Shown: positions 32,468 to 45,718, counted from the stretch's first letter. The stretch: 64,000 nucleotides of DNA from Tamarix chinensis (GCA_030549775.1 CM060177.1:30532014-30596013), one strand, 5' to 3'. The notes: generated by a model from the letters alone, not told the origin. Numbers and translations: made by a program.

Positions 32468-34849
32468 TGTAAGACCCCCAAAATTTACTACTTAAAAATT
32501 TTATTGTGGAAGCATTAGTTCTGAAAATAGTGGTTGTTATCGCCACACCTAGCATAAGTCTGGTATCATCTACCATTCTTATACTAAGTACTAAGGCTAA
32601 ACATTACCTTAATTAAATTAATAAAAACCATAAAAATAAAACCATAGATTTCAATACATAATAACATTGTCCTAATAGCACTAAACATTAGGCAAATAAT
32701 GATAATCTAATGAGAAAAAAAAAATAGAATGGGATATAAGAGTCCAAGGAAATCCGGATCAAAAGATGTCATGAGAACCTTGAAAAGTCCTAACACTCAA
32801 CCCTTACTAAAAACCATCAGGCCAAACCCTCAAAGTACTTTTATAAGGCAAAGAACACCCATTAAATAAATAAGGGACCATAAAATGGAAATCGACTATA
32901 CAATAATATTGAGTAACCCATTATACAAAACTACCATGAAAAGCCCACATGGAATACATAAAAGGTATCAAAACAAAATATGGTATAAAATATTAAAATA
33001 TACATGCGATAAATAAAATATAATAATCATATTAGATAAATAATAATCACCAAAACCACATACGACTCATACTCATTAATTTAGTACATAATGAAACTTG
33101 TTAACTAAGGATACAAGAGACACTATATGAAGTAATGATTATAACCCATCTTAACACAATAACCATAAACCTCACAATATATATCATATGTCAGTATCGA
33201 AACTAGTAATATCCATTTCACCTTAAATAGGGTTCAAAAGCACAATACTAATAAACATCTATAATATCAAAGGTAGGTATAAAAGTTATTATCGGCTAAT
33301 ATAATAGTTATTTTGATCCAATAATAATTATTTCTATTTTTATTTGCTTAAGGGGATATAATAATAATCCGGAGACATAAAATTGCACTGGTCACACTGG
33401 TGCATGATATATTATGGTACCCTCCCAACCATCCAATTTAGAGGTATAACAACACTTTGAATATATTGGTGCGTAAGGTGACATAATACCCTCTCTACCT
33501 AGGACATCTAATCTTTAAGTATCGATACCCATATAGGGCCCTAGGTCACCTATATAGTAAACTGGGGCCTTATTGGGGCACAACAACACACCAACAAACT
33601 AAAATAAATTAAGGGCTCCTACCTCTTCTATAAAGGAGTTAACCCTAGGGAGCAAATATTCCCAAACTCAAGGTATTTCTCTTTAAATATTAATATCTTA
33701 AAAATATGACCATAAAAATATTACATATTGCACAATGATTCTAATTCCATACTTAACCATTTTTTCTTTATTTCTAATTATTCAATTCAATCCTAAGGTG
33801 AATGTTCCAAGTTATAGCGAAAGTCAACACTAAGGTCATTCTATCAATGCACTAAGGCCATCCTATGTCTAATTATTCATAGTAGGCACATTAGGTCAAA
33901 AGTGAAAAAAGTACCTCAAAGGCCATAATAATTACCACATTATCATCTATTTTAAATAATTATTTTATTTTATTTATTTATTTGTCATGAAAAAGATAAA
34001 ACACAACAATTTAATTTCATAAGATGCAAACGAATTACCAGACAAGCCAAATGACCATTTTTTTCTTATATATGATTTTGCATGTAAAACCCTAACATGT
34101 GTTTCTAGGACATCAAATCACATATTCCCATGTTCAACAATAAATAACACATATTAGGCATGCTTATCAGAATAATTATCATGATACTCTTAAATGACCA
34201 AAATTTCCACTATAGCATAAAATAATAATAATTATGTTAAAAATGTACATAAGAATGCTCAACATATCATATTAGAGATACATGACATATATAATTTATC
34301 CTCAGTATAAAACCCATTTTAACATACTTTCATACATTTAAAAATTTATACAAGTTAACATGCTCCATTTTATCAGTTTTCATACTATCCTTATTAGGCA
34401 AATGATTACAATGTAAGAAGCATTCTTAATAAAATTTATACATCAAAAACCCTAATGTGCTATCGTACAATATCTCACATTTTAGTAAAGTATATAAACT
34501 ATTTGATTTCTAACAAAAGCATAAATAATAAGTAATGTACTAACATTTATTAGGTTCTGGTAATTAATCTTTTTTTACCTAAAAAATACCACACTAACCA
34601 TATTAATATTCAAGCATTAAAATAATAATTTTTATAAAAATATTTTTTAAATAAAAATTATCAAAATATCCCTAATTTTTTAAAAAGGGTAAAATGTATA
34701 GATATCCCATGCTGCTCATACAATATGAGTTTGGGGCAAATTTAGGGAGGATCTAGGGGGTTGGATGGTTGGGTGAAGGTGATGACTAATAGGGAGGTAT
34801 AGGGGGCTAGCACTGGTAGCGATGAGGGAGGTAGTTAGTGGGGAAGGTA

Positions 34850-34854
34850 GTTGA
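34850..34854. repeat. Target-site duplication of B, left copy
   Basis: GTTGA, identical to 40977-40981. Confidence 0.9.
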
Positions 34855-35478
34855 TATAATACCCTAAAATTTTACTTAGCCTAATTCCATACCATTAATA
34901 CCCTAATTTGATTCCAATCTTTTAAAAAAATCTTATTTTATCCTTAACCGAGTGTCTTAATCCCAAAAACTTAACCTAATCTAAATCTTTGACCCGGATA
35001 AGCTATATTTCATAACCCGGTCTTAATTCTGCTAAAATTTATCATTAATCCTATCTATTTTGGCTAATCTAAAATTATCTAAAACTAATCTTAAGCCTTT
35101 TCTCCTTTTCCTTTTATTTCTCCTTTTCTTTTTCCTTCTCCTTTTTCCCATCATTTTTTGCTGTAAAGCTTGAATTTATTCCTTGTAACTTGCATCATCA
35201 ACCATCACTCTCACCCTATTGTAGCCACCATCACCACCATCATCCATCATCCCTCACCATCTCATCCTCGTGCTACTTCCACCCTAATGCATGCACGCCT
35301 CCCTTCCGCTACCATTTTTCATCTCATGTAACATACACACACAACCATCACTATCTCATGCTAAATACCTTTGAAATTTTCACCACAACACTCCACCATT
35401 ATCTCTAGCCACCTTTATTGAAAATTTTTACTGCCATCCCTCTACATTTTCTTTCATCGTTGCTTGCCTCATACATAT

Positions 35479-35482
<4 letters not shown>

Positions 35483-35516
<34 letters not shown>
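35483..35516. repeat. (AC)n microsatellite in B
   Basis: Uninterrupted AC run preceded by ATACATATACAT, at the position of the TATA-like box of A. Confidence 0.95.
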
Positions 35517-35518
<2 letters not shown>

Positions 35519-37442
35519 CTCCACTCTCCTTCTCCCACATTTGTTTGTCATCATTTATTATCCAAACTCTGTCCAAAACAACTACCCTGAGCTCCCTTTA
35601 CTTTTTTTTTATTCTCTTGTTATTTTTCTTCTTCCTTGTGTAGTCATGCCCTGTTTTGCACACCTGAGCCACCTTCTTCACCACTATGCACCACCACAGC
35701 CACCACGCACTATCCAAAGCCTAGTGGACCGACACCAAGGTCACTCCATCCTTCCCCTTCATCGTTGATAGCCATTGTTATCGACCACTGCCACTTTTTC
35801 CTCTTCTTTCCTTGCTTCCATCACATTTTTTATAAGATGCATAGCTTGTGCATGGCCTCAAGCACAAACATGCAACACTAGTTTTCCTTATTGCAAGCCT
35901 GTGCAAACTGGTAAGATTTTCCCGTGCACCCTCACATGGCCTACTCATAGCCGTCGCACGCTTGTGCACATCTATTCAATGTTTGTTCTGTGCTAAAAGT
36001 GCTCAAGCATAGCCATACCTCTTTACACATCTAGCATGTGCACGATCCCATCTTATGGATTAGGTGTGCACCACCTGTCACATGCTCATGTAGCTTTACC
36101 ATTTTAGTCATGCACCCTCTTTTTTACCCCCAAACCTTATCCAAAAAACACCAAATTTTCACTATAGCTCTACTACATATCCACACAACTCCTTCCATTT
36201 AACTCTAGTTATTTCTATTTTTACCCCCTTTTACTTTAAATTTTTCCTTATTTATAATCTTCGTGCCTAACTGCGTATTATCTTATTTTTTGTAGGTGAT
36301 ATTCTGGTGATCCCGAAGAAAGAGGTCTAGGATTTATGTTCTTAGAGTTTGGTATCTGTGTTGGTAAGGATTTTAGTTTCAGTAATTATGTGAGTCGTAC
36401 TTTGGGATATGATTATTATTGTATGTATAAGGCGCAGAAGTTAGACCTTAGATTTTTGTAATACCCTATTTTTAACTAGTTCTAATTATGTGTACTTAAT
36501 TATATAAACAATTGTAGAATACTTTATAGCCTCAAGATTGTTTTGGGTGATTCTATAGTGATTGGAATTTTGCAGCTAAACACACTTTCCATGTAAAATA
36601 TTCTTAGAAAATTTATTTAGGTCCTAAATGTGTTTAAATGTAAATCTAGAAATTTTGATTTAATTTTTTTTTTGTGCTTGCTATCCATTTTGAATTGTAT
36701 ATGTAAAATATATAATTAAGGTATACTAGCTAAATATCATATCAAATGTGTGTTAAAAATTATAAAAACTTATATTTAGGTTTTAAATGAGTAAATAAGA
36801 TGATCTAAAAGTTTCATGAATTGAGGAATAATTTTGGTATTTATGTTAGTAATTGCCTTGTAAGCTTATTAGTTAACGGTCATTTTAATATTTTATATAT
36901 CAAATATTGTTATAAATTTATAACATTTTACATGTGAGTTTAAAATATTATTTTTAAGGGCTTTTATAAATTTTCATAATTTTATAATCTTGTTTGATAT
37001 TTTTATTAATTTTATCCTCTTTATTGATCTTTCTACCACTAAAAATAATATATAAATCCTAAAATTACTGTTTATGCATGAAATTACTTCCCTACACTTC
37101 CATGATCAGATTTGTATCACTTTAACCATTTTATTATTCATTCAACCAAAATTTGAATCAAGTCACTTTCATACACTTTTCTACCTATGCTAGTTGTGTC
37201 ACTTAGGTTTTTTTCGCACTCAACCTTCTTCCCTTGCATTCCTTATGCTTAAATATGACCTTGTACATGCACACCATCACCTCCCCCATCCCTTGGTTGA
37301 TTAATTGGTTTTCATAACTTCATTAAACCTAAATATACTCCACCCCCTTACACACTCAACCATCTTGTCCTTTATCATTCAAGTGTTGAACAAGCTACCT
37401 CTCCCCCTCGTGTGGCTACATATTTTTGGTTCCTCCATCCCC

Positions 37443-37450
37443 TATTTATA
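37443..37450 (+). promoter_or_regulatory. TATA-like box in C
   Basis: TATTTATA followed by CCCCATTTGTCTTGC, a pyrimidine-rich context similar to A and E. Confidence 0.3.
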
Positions 37451-38654
37451 CCCCATTTGTCTTGCTTTGTTTTCATTCAGAATTTATCTCATTATCTCCT
37501 CTTGGTTGCTCCCACATCTCTCTTCGTTTTGGTTATTTTTGCTAAGTGTTCTTAAGCTTTATTAAGCTTATGACCAAGACCCATCCTCCTCTATTTCAAC
37601 TTATTCTCTTGTTTTCACTTATAAATTTCCTTCTATCTAGCCTTTATTTATTTTTAAATAAGTAAAGAAGTTTAGCTTTTTGGTTAAATTGCGAAGTTAT
37701 CATCTTTCACCTTCTCCTCTTATGTCTCCATATTTCGAAGGCGTTGATATTCTTTGTGTTATTTTGCTATTTGTGATTGGAAAGAGGTAACTCATATGTT
37801 CCTAATAAATATATAAAAGTCATGTAATATCATGTTTAGAGTTTCCTGTGTTATACTTAAGTGTAATTAATGCTTTCTGGTAATCTCATAAAAAAGTATG
37901 CATGCACCATATATTGTTATTAATTTCTTTAAGTGTGTGACCATGTATTTTTATGCAAGGGTATGTTAAATTTATGTATTTTAAATATATGTATGATAGC
38001 ATATTAAAATAGAGTTTTTTGTTTTAAAATAATTATGCATGATTATGGTTGTATGTGCTAAATGAGCTTAATTGTGTTTTAGGGGCAAATGGTATTTTTT
38101 TCACTCCTAAAAATTTATAGAATTGAAATTTTATATTATTTTACCTATTTTAATCTTATTTATTCATATCATGAATTTCGCTTAATTCTAATAATAATTG
38201 GTATTAAAGTGGGAAGTTATTGAGTAAATAACATATAAGGGCATTTTGGTCATTTATGACTTATTATGCCTAACAGTATGAATAATTGGAATAGGATGAC
38301 CTTAATGAATTCTTAGGTTGACCTTAGTTTTAACTTTGATTTTGGTTTGGATTGTTGACCTTATGGTCAACTTAAATAATTGGAAATAAAAGAAAAATGG
38401 TTAAGTATGAAATTAGAATCGTTTTGTATTATTTGATATTTTATGATCATCTTACTAAGATATTAATATTTAAACTGGAATACCTTAAGATTTGGGAATG
38501 GTTGCTCTTTAAGGTTAGCTATCCTAGGAACGAGCTAGGAGCCCTTGATTTGGTTTGGTGTTTTCGTCAGATGCCTCGACATTTCGGCTAAGGACCTAGT
38601 TAACTCTATAGGTGACCTACGGGCCCTATAGGGAGTATCGATACTTAAGAATTA

Positions 38655-38800
38655 GGTGTCCTATGATGAGAAGATATTATATTGCTTTGTTGCATTAGTA
38701 TGACCAGAGTACTTGTATGTCTCTGGGTTACAAGTTGGGAGGATACTATGTTGCTTTAGTGCACCGGTATGACCGATGTATTTATATGTCTCTAGTTTAT
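38655..38800. repeat. Direct tandem pair in C
   Basis: Two units of about 72 bp share TGYTTTRTTGCA / TGACC / GTATGTCTCTRG-TTA words. The reversed equivalents in D (33,390-33,490) carry GGTGCATGATAT and GGTGCGTAAGG. Confidence 0.6.
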
Positions 38801-39954
38801 TATTGTATCCCCTCAAGTAATTAAAATATAAACAATTATTGTATAAGGATTTAAATGGATTGTTGTGATTTGTCAATTTGGTAGTTGCCTCCATGCAATA
38901 CTTGGTTTTGGTATGTTGGTTTGATAGTTGCATTTGTGCACTATTTGGATTTGGTATATTGGTTGGTAATTGTCTCAATGATTTCCTTATCATGTTAGAA
39001 GAGGAATAGACAAAATGCCTTAATTATGGTTTGGTGTTTTTCTTTTCATGGAACACCTTCGGTATAATTAGATTAATAAAATAGTTGTAATATGATTAGG
39101 TTTGATGTGATGGATATGTGGCATATGGTATGATATAATTTATGGTAGGAACGTGGCACTTAGCTAAGGGATGTACTTTTTAACGTGTTATGACATGATA
39201 TTTTGTGTTAGCTTCTATGTGCTTCATGTGATATTTGCATGCTTAGTATTATATATTGGTTTACTTAGTATTGTTGTACAAATGGGTTCCCTTTTATAGT
39301 CCCCTGCCTATTCAATGGGCAGTATTTACCTTGCAAGAGTACTTTGAGGGTACAACTTGATAGTTTTTAGTAGGGGTTGAGAGTTAGGACTATCCGATAT
39401 CCATTCTAGCATCTTTTGATCTAGATATCATTTGGACTCTTATGTCCCCTTATGTATTTCTTTCCCCTATCAGTTGTAACTTTTTTGTTTAATCTTTTGT
39501 TATCAAAATATTTTAATATTATAATGAAATCGTTCTCTTCTTCTTATCCATTGTTATTCTTAATTTAAGCAGATAAATATTTTAGCCATAATACTTAGTG
39601 TAAGAAAGGTAGAGGAATCAGACTTATACTAAATGTGACAGTAACACCCTATGTTTTTATTGGTTTAGCTTCCACAATCAACTCTTTTTAAAGGAATTTT
39701 CAAGTGCTAAAAATGGGGGTGTTATAATTTCAGATACGATATTGATAAGAATGATATATTATATTTGGTGGTTGAATGATCAATATGAGAGAATGATGCT
39801 AGAAGTGTGGAATTAGGGTTTGAGGAAACTAAGGATCTTAACTTGCGTTATGTGATTATCTGTTTCAATGTTTTTAATGCATGTGAATTAATCATGAATA
39901 AGATGCTAATCATTTAAAGTGAAAGAACACGTGAGATGGGCCAAGATGATGTTT

Positions 39955-40345
39955 TTATATATATCCATTCAATTGGAGATAATAGTGGCTAAAGAGCTTT
40001 TACCCTGAAAAGATGATGTTTTTATATATATCTATTCCACCGGAGATAATAGTAGCTTAGGAGCATTTTACAGCGAGAAAGTCTTTCAGTCCATTCCACC
40101 AGATTAAAAATAGTGGGGGTCCTACTCATCATGAATGAAAATATAACTTTATAAGTATGTGAGACATGACCAAGGTGATATTTTTATATCCATTCCACTA
40201 GAGATAATAGTAGCTCGAGAGTGTTTTACCCTGAGAATGTGATGTTTCCATATCCATTCCACCAGATGATAATAGTGGTTCAGATGTGTTGTCTCTAAGA
40301 AGGTGCTTCAGATCATTCCACCAGTTTAAGAATAGTGGGGTTCAT
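39955..40345. repeat. Hairpin-motif array in B
   Basis: Four or more blocks with CCACCAGA-GATAATAGTGG or CCACCGGAGATAATAGTAG, alternating with CCACCAGATTAAAAATAGTGG. Stems of 4-5 bp with about 11-13 base loops are retained in most. Confidence 0.65.
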
Positions 40346-40976
40346 ATACTCAAAGTATATAAAAGAATGAAAATAGTTACATCTAATAAAGAGGCTCGGA
40401 TTAGTATTTATCTTATGAGATGTATCATTGGTTTGAATGTGCACTTATCATTAGTTGTGAATGAATGTGTTATTTGTATCCCTGATTTGATACTATTGTT
40501 ACCTTACTCAGCAAGTGGTGTATTAACGACCCTTTTCATGAGTGCTTTTCATTCCCATGAGCAAGAAACCTTGATGCTTTTGGGTAGGTCTTGAAAGATC
40601 CTCTAGATGACTATGTTGCTTTTGATGCTCTATATGTGGATGAGTGAACTGTTATCTATGGTGTTTGGGTAAAGAGTAAAGATATCCGGTTGATGTATTT
40701 ACTTAGATACCTTTTAGGACTCTTGACTCATGGTATCTTACTTTGTATTTTGTTTATTGTAATTCAGAGTTAACCTCTAAACTCATATTATAATATAAAT
40801 GTTTCTCCTGTTTCTAATTTTCTTATTTTACTGTAAATAATTTTAGCCTTGTGATTGATGTAAGAATGCTTGGGCAAACTAGACTTATGTTAATTACAGA
40901 GGTAGCCCCTAATATTTTACTTATATGTTTCTACTGTAAAATAAAATTTTTTAGTAGTGAAAATTGAGGTGTTATA

Positions 40977-42155
40977 GTTGAAGTGAGGCATAAGTAGGGG
41001 AGATGGAAAAGAAATCAGAGGCAAGGAGGTGGTGGTGGGTTGTTAGCCTGGGTAGGAGGAGATGGAAAAGATATGAGAGAGGTTGAGGGAGGTTAGTGGT
41101 GGTGAGGGATGAAGAAGAATGTAAGGAGGGTTGGCAAGGAGTTGTAGTAGTGGGTGGCATTGTAAGGACATGGGGAGAGGTGGTGAGCATCGATGCTAGG
41201 CGGGGGTTTACAAAGATGGATGTTGTAGCAAGGGGAGAGAGGGTTGCATAGGAAATGGTGATATAGAAGGGGCTTGGTGGTATGATGGTTACATAAATCA
41301 AGGGAAGGAAGAAGGAGGAAGGAGAAGAGAATAAGAAAGGTAAGGGCTTAGGTTGGATTCGGTTGTAGGGAAAGGCATCAATGGTGGTTTTGCTGGGGGG
41401 AATTGTGCAGGTCCAAATGAGGAGGAGAAGGAAGAAGAAGAAGAAGAAGAAGAAGCAGGTAGCTCAAGGTTGAACAAAAAGAGGGGAGTATGGGGGTGTG
41501 TGTGTAATGGTTGGGGCAGAAATCATTTGATTGGCTTAGGGATGGGGCGTTGCTGGTTTGCGATGAGAGACTATAGGAAAAAAAAAGTGGTGTTGGGAGT
41601 TAGTGGCAGAGGTGTAAAGGGTTAGACGAGGAAAGGTAAGCATGTGAGGTAGCATGTAGGGGGTTGTTTGGTTAGAAGGGGATAAGGCAAATAACACATG
41701 AGGGAAGTAGATAATGGGTGTGTTTGGATCGGAATGGAAGGAAGAGCTGGGTCAAGGAGGAAGGAGAAGAAAAGAAAAGGAAAAATAAACGAAAGAAAAA
41801 AGGGGGGAAAGGAGAGGAAAAAAAAGAAGGAAAAGGAAAAGGAAAAAGAAATAAAGAGAAAAGAGAAAATAACTTTAGAGTTTGAATTAAAATTAAGTTA
41901 GATTTAGGATTAGGATAAAATTAATTTATCTGGGGTTAGGGTATCCGATTAGAAAAAATAAATCGGGTAAAATTATTGGTTTAGAATAGGTTTAAATAAA
42001 AAAAGGAAAAAGATATAATAATCAGAATAAATTTATAAAAGACTTTATCTGGATTTGTGGGTTAAATATTAATAAAAATAATTAAGCTAAGATTTAAGTT
42101 TTATGTTTAAACTAATATTAGATATTAGGATTAGATAATATTTCAGAATATCACA
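40977..42155 (-). other. Right portion of D after B
   Basis: Starts with GTTGA, the second copy of the B duplication. It is strongly purine-rich on the plus strand (GGAGGAGAAGG-like words, with a GAA run at 41427-41456), the reverse complement of the pyrimidine-rich half of the other elements, and ends AATATCACA. Frames of 60-109 codons here (lysine/glutamate- or glycine-rich) are compositional. Confidence 0.7.
41427..41456. repeat. (GAA)n microsatellite
   Basis: Near-perfect GAA run giving a poly-glutamate frame. Confidence 0.9.
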
Positions 42156-43060
42156 CCTATGTACTACTTGCGGATATATATATGTTAACTATTACGGCTA
42201 TATTATCCTAGCATTTGAATAACTGTCAAATTAACTAGGTGGCCAAGTGAGATAATAAAGTCCTAATCTTGGATATGTAATCATTAAACTTTGTTCATTA
42301 ATCTAACTAAAAATATGATAATAATTAAACCCAATTCATATCTCATGATTAATTATCCTATAACCTTCAATTATCCTTATATGCCATACTAATGTAGCCT
42401 AGCATATTGATAAAACTAAAAAACACCAAACCTAAGCACATAAAAATCATACCTTCAATAAAACATAGAAAAATAAAATAACAAAAATTAAATTAAACTA
42501 CACGAATTAAAAACTCAATTAATTAAGCCAATAACGAGAATTGGATTAATCACGATAAAAAAAGTATAAAACAAATAAATGAGACAAATGATAAAAAGAA
42601 CTTAGGAGATTGAAGAATCACAAGCTTCATATGATCTCAAATCATTCAATTATAGTAAAAAACTTACTAAATCTAACAAATGAACCCTAATGGTTTAAAA
42701 ATAAGGTAACCGAAGTTGAATTTCTCACTATGGTCCTTTTCAATGTTTTATTCAAACTAATGCATATTATATATATAGACAGCATTCCATACAAATCAAA
42801 TCCAAAATGTAGTAAAAATATGGTCTGTATTAGTAAATACGAGGCACGCGTATTTTTGTCCTATAGATATACATGTGAGATGAGTTAATGAAGCATGTGA
42901 GAAGAAAGCAAATAAATACAATGCATATTTCATAAATATAGGGGGGTCATATTTCCTGCACATAAATATTGGGCACCGGTATTTCTTACTCCTCCATTGT
43001 CTTATCTTCTTTTTTCTACACATAATTTTTATTTTAGGGTATTGTATGATGGTACATCCA
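42156..43060. mobile_element. Right part of the host repeat interrupted by D
   Basis: Begins CCTAT, the right copy of the D duplication, and continues as AT-rich sequence of the same character as 31,890-32,467. Near 42,840-43,000 there are GGCACGCGTATTT and GGGCACCGGTATTTC patches and a pyrimidine-rich TATCTTCTTTTTTCTAC stretch. The 75-codon frame at 42796-43023 has no recognisable domain. Confidence 0.35.
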
Positions 43061-44099
43061 AATTTTTATGACTCTAAGGTTTGCTCCTCTTATTTTACTT
43101 CTTTTCCTTAGTTATCTGTCCAAATTGCCTTGATTTTATCTTTTATTGCAAAACCAGGCCAATAAAAAATATTAAAAAAAAGGTTAAATTATCATAACAA
43201 ACATAGAAAAGTAGGTCATGATACATCTATTTATTCCATAAAATATGAACCTATCAAAGTAATATTAAACTATTTAAATTGATGAAGCTAAAAAAATATA
43301 ACAACCCCTGTAATCCTTGGCATTAGTCTAGTGAAATTTCAAATTTTCTAAATATTAAGAACCTTTGGAAATGAAGCCTAAAGCAATAACAACACCCAAA
43401 AAAATTGCCCTCCTTTACCTGCCTAAACGATAAGACAGATAGAAAATGACCCATGCATTTTGGGCAACCAAAAATAGTATAACATATAAGGGTCCAAGCA
43501 CCCCTTTTTTTATTAGTATATATTTTTTATTTTAATCTGCATATTAATGAAGAATAATTTTTTTTAATTAGGAAATTGATACCATAGATGAAAATTAAAT
43601 ATAATATTTTTTAAAAATAAAATCAATTGATAATATTACTTATTAATATTAATATTTATTAAAAAAATGAAAATATTAATAATAGTATTTGTTAACGATA
43701 TTAATAATTATAATTATCAATTGAAAATTTTAGTTAATCATAATGAATAATATTTTATAATTATAGTTGAAAATTGAAATACAATATTTTTTATTTCAAT
43801 TTTCATTATATTACTAATGTGCGGTATTTTAAATTAATAATATCATTTTTGGGTAATGGTACAACATTTATTAAGAATAAGTATTAATGATAGTATAAAA
43901 ATATTATTATTTATAATAAAATTAAGTAGATAATACTTATAAAAATGGGATACAAATTCAAGGTAGAAACCATCAATATAAATGAGAAAAAATGGATAGC
44001 TCCTCGATGGATTCCCATTTACTTTTTTACGTTAAAACTAATTAAGAACCCAAAAATAACATTTAATGTACATGTTCTTAGGTACCATTTATATAAAAT
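43061..44099. other. Very AT-rich stretch, no recognised gene
   Basis: TTAATA-type low complexity; nothing recognised. Confidence 0.5.
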
Positions 44100-44400
44100 A
44101 ACACACAATTTGAATTTAATTTAAAGTAATAATATGAAAGATAGTTTAGTAAGATAAAATATTTGTGTATAAATGTGACTGAGATAATAATAATAACATT
44201 TGATAACTTATTTGAATCAAAATAAATTGAGGTATAATAATATTTAAAAAAATAGACGTGTGTGGGATTGGTTGGTTTAATTAATAAAGTATATTTTTTA
44301 ATAAAATAAAAAATCTAAGTTTTTTTTAACGTTAGTTGAAATTGGTGGGACTCACTTGTAATGTTTGGCGGAGCAAACAAAAAATAGTATCGTATAAGTT
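44100..44400. repeat. Dispersed repeat R2, copy 2
   Basis: Shares ATTTGAATTTAATTT, TTTGATAACTTATTTGAATC, AAATTGA, ATAATATTT and TTTAATTAATAAAG in order with 5031-5235 and 63720-63980. A GTTTGGCGGAGCAAAC patch near 44,365 resembles ATTTGCGGACTAAAAC near 5388, so the element may extend that far. Confidence 0.5.
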
Positions 44401-44519
44401 GAATATAATTACTTTTTTTTCATAGTTTATACTTTTTTAGTAATGCATATTCAATAATCTTTTGATAATAAATAAAATTAAAACTTAAAAATATACAACT
44501 ATATACATATATATGTGTA

Positions 44520-44800
44520 TATATAGTTGGCAAAACCAATGCAACCTGACCTAAAATCTGATTCGGACTCTTAAAATTAACCTTGATCTCAATCCAAAAA
44601 TCTAAATAAATTCAAACATTACCCAAATTAAGCTAATTCGATAGTGACCTCGTATTCAAAATGACCAAATATAAAATAATATAATTCAAAAAGAACTCGA
44701 CCTAAACCCTATCCATACCCAAATCAAAACCCAAAAAATGACTCGACTCAAACCCAATCCATACCCAAACCTAATTTCAAACTTGATCCAAAGTAAAGAC
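44520..44800. repeat. GGGTYRGGTT-type island 3, left part (complementary orientation)
   Basis: Words AACCTGACC, CTCGACCTAAACCC, CCATACCCAAATC, GACTCGACTCAAACCCAATCC and CCAAACCTAA, the complement of islands 1 and 2. It starts GTTGGCAAAACC. Confidence 0.6.
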
Positions 44801-45043
44801 AAATATGATTCACAAACATAATATTTTATTTCATATAAATTGATACATAAATACCAATAAAGTGTTTTATTAATATAATTTTGTGTAAATAAAAATATTC
44901 AACCCATATAACAAAAATGAAAAAAAACTAGTAAAACTCTATTATAACTAACAATATAGTTATAATTTTATAACAATCATTATGTTTATATATGTAATGA
45001 TATTTATCATTTTATTTATAGCAATAATGATACTAATACTAAA

Positions 45044-45053
45044 AATAATAATG

Positions 45054-45100
<47 letters not shown>
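45044..45100. repeat. (ATA)n microsatellite
   Basis: Near-perfect trinucleotide run giving a poly-isoleucine frame. Confidence 0.95.
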
Positions 45101-45259
45101 TACATATATTATGATAACAATTTGTTATATCATTACATATATTATGATAAAAACTATAATGATAATCATAATAATAATTATAAATCAAAAATTTTAATTT
45201 ATTTATTATATTAAATTGATAACAATCAATGTTAATATAATTTCTAAATTAAATTAACT

Positions 45260-45445
45260 TTGCCTTAAACCAGATACGATTCGAAGTTAGTAGACCCGAA
45301 GCTACATGACTCAGGACTAAAGTCTGTATACCTAAATTGAACCCAAATTTGAAGAAATCTTATGTGTTAGATCCAAATAAAATATGATATTTTTCTGATC
45401 TAAAATAACTTGACCCAATATATAACCGATCCGAATCACTATTAC
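45260..45445. repeat. GGGTYRGGTT-type island 3, right part
   Basis: AACCAGATACGATTCG, AGACCCGAAGC, AACCCAAATTTG, TGACCCAAT and CCGATCCGAATC words, same strand as 44,520-44,800. The AT-rich segment with the ATA run separates the two. Confidence 0.5.
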
Positions 45446-45718
45446 CCAAATAATATGTGTGTGTTCCTATAAAGTTGAATAATAATAATTATTATTATTT
45501 TAAAATATGCAAAACTTAACAAATCAAAAAAATCATAAAAAATCCAAAAACAATGAAATTTTAGAAAAATATTTTAGAACCCAAGACAATCTATGAACCT
45601 CTTGGAAACTATTAGATATTTAAAACACGAACTCGTGAACATATACCGCAATACATCATAATTTTGAATCTTTTACTTTAATCTTTCACATATCATTATT
45701 TTAACTTTTTTAAGGAGG

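Larger units (their letters stand above)
36457..39726 (+). mobile_element. Long TG..CA repeat C (subfamily II), complete
   Basis: Starts TGTAATACCCTATTTTTAAC and ends AAATGGGGGTGTTATA, 3270 bp, flanked by ATTTT and ATTTC. On both sides the sequence is B: joining the flanks rebuilds the order seen in A at 25,925-26,010. Internal landmarks are a TATA region (37,443), a block CCTATAGGTGACCTACGGGC (about 38,610), and two related 70-bp units at 38,660-38,800 with TATTGCTTTGTTGCATTAGTATGACC-like sequence. No gag or pol motif. Confidence 0.85.
34855..40976 (+). mobile_element. Long TG..CA repeat B (subfamily I), interrupted by C
   Basis: Starts TATAATACCCTAAAATTTTA (TG mutated to TA) and ends TTGAGGTGTTATA. 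It lies between perfect GTTGA duplications inside D. It follows A closely: the same opening, pyrimidine-rich half, GGTGATATTCTGGTGATC block, hairpin array and end. C sits inside at 36,457-39,726. Net length is 2852 bp, about 536 less than A, explained by loss of the segment equivalent to roughly 25,390-25,920 of A. No coding domain; the 72-116-codon frames at 35190-35996 are compositional. Confidence 0.85.
32468..42155 (-). mobile_element. Long TG..CA repeat D (subfamily II), interrupted by B
   Basis: The left end TGTAAGACCCCCAAAATTTA is the reverse complement of the type of end seen in C. At 33,500-33,570 the block AAGTATCGATACCCATATAG with GGCCCTAGGTCACCTATATAG is the reverse complement of 38,595-38,650 in C. 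D is cut at 34,854 by B and resumes at 40,977 with the purine-rich half, ending AGAATATCACA at 42,155. Flanks CATAT and CCTAT match in four of five positions. Without B it is 3561 bp. No coding domain. Confidence 0.8.

Noticed and set aside
41353..41901. Lysine/glutamate- and glycine-rich plus frames
   Set aside because: They arise from the purine-rich complement of the long repeat and a GAA microsatellite in D.
44982..45197. Poly-isoleucine frame
   Set aside because: Encoded by the ATA microsatellite.
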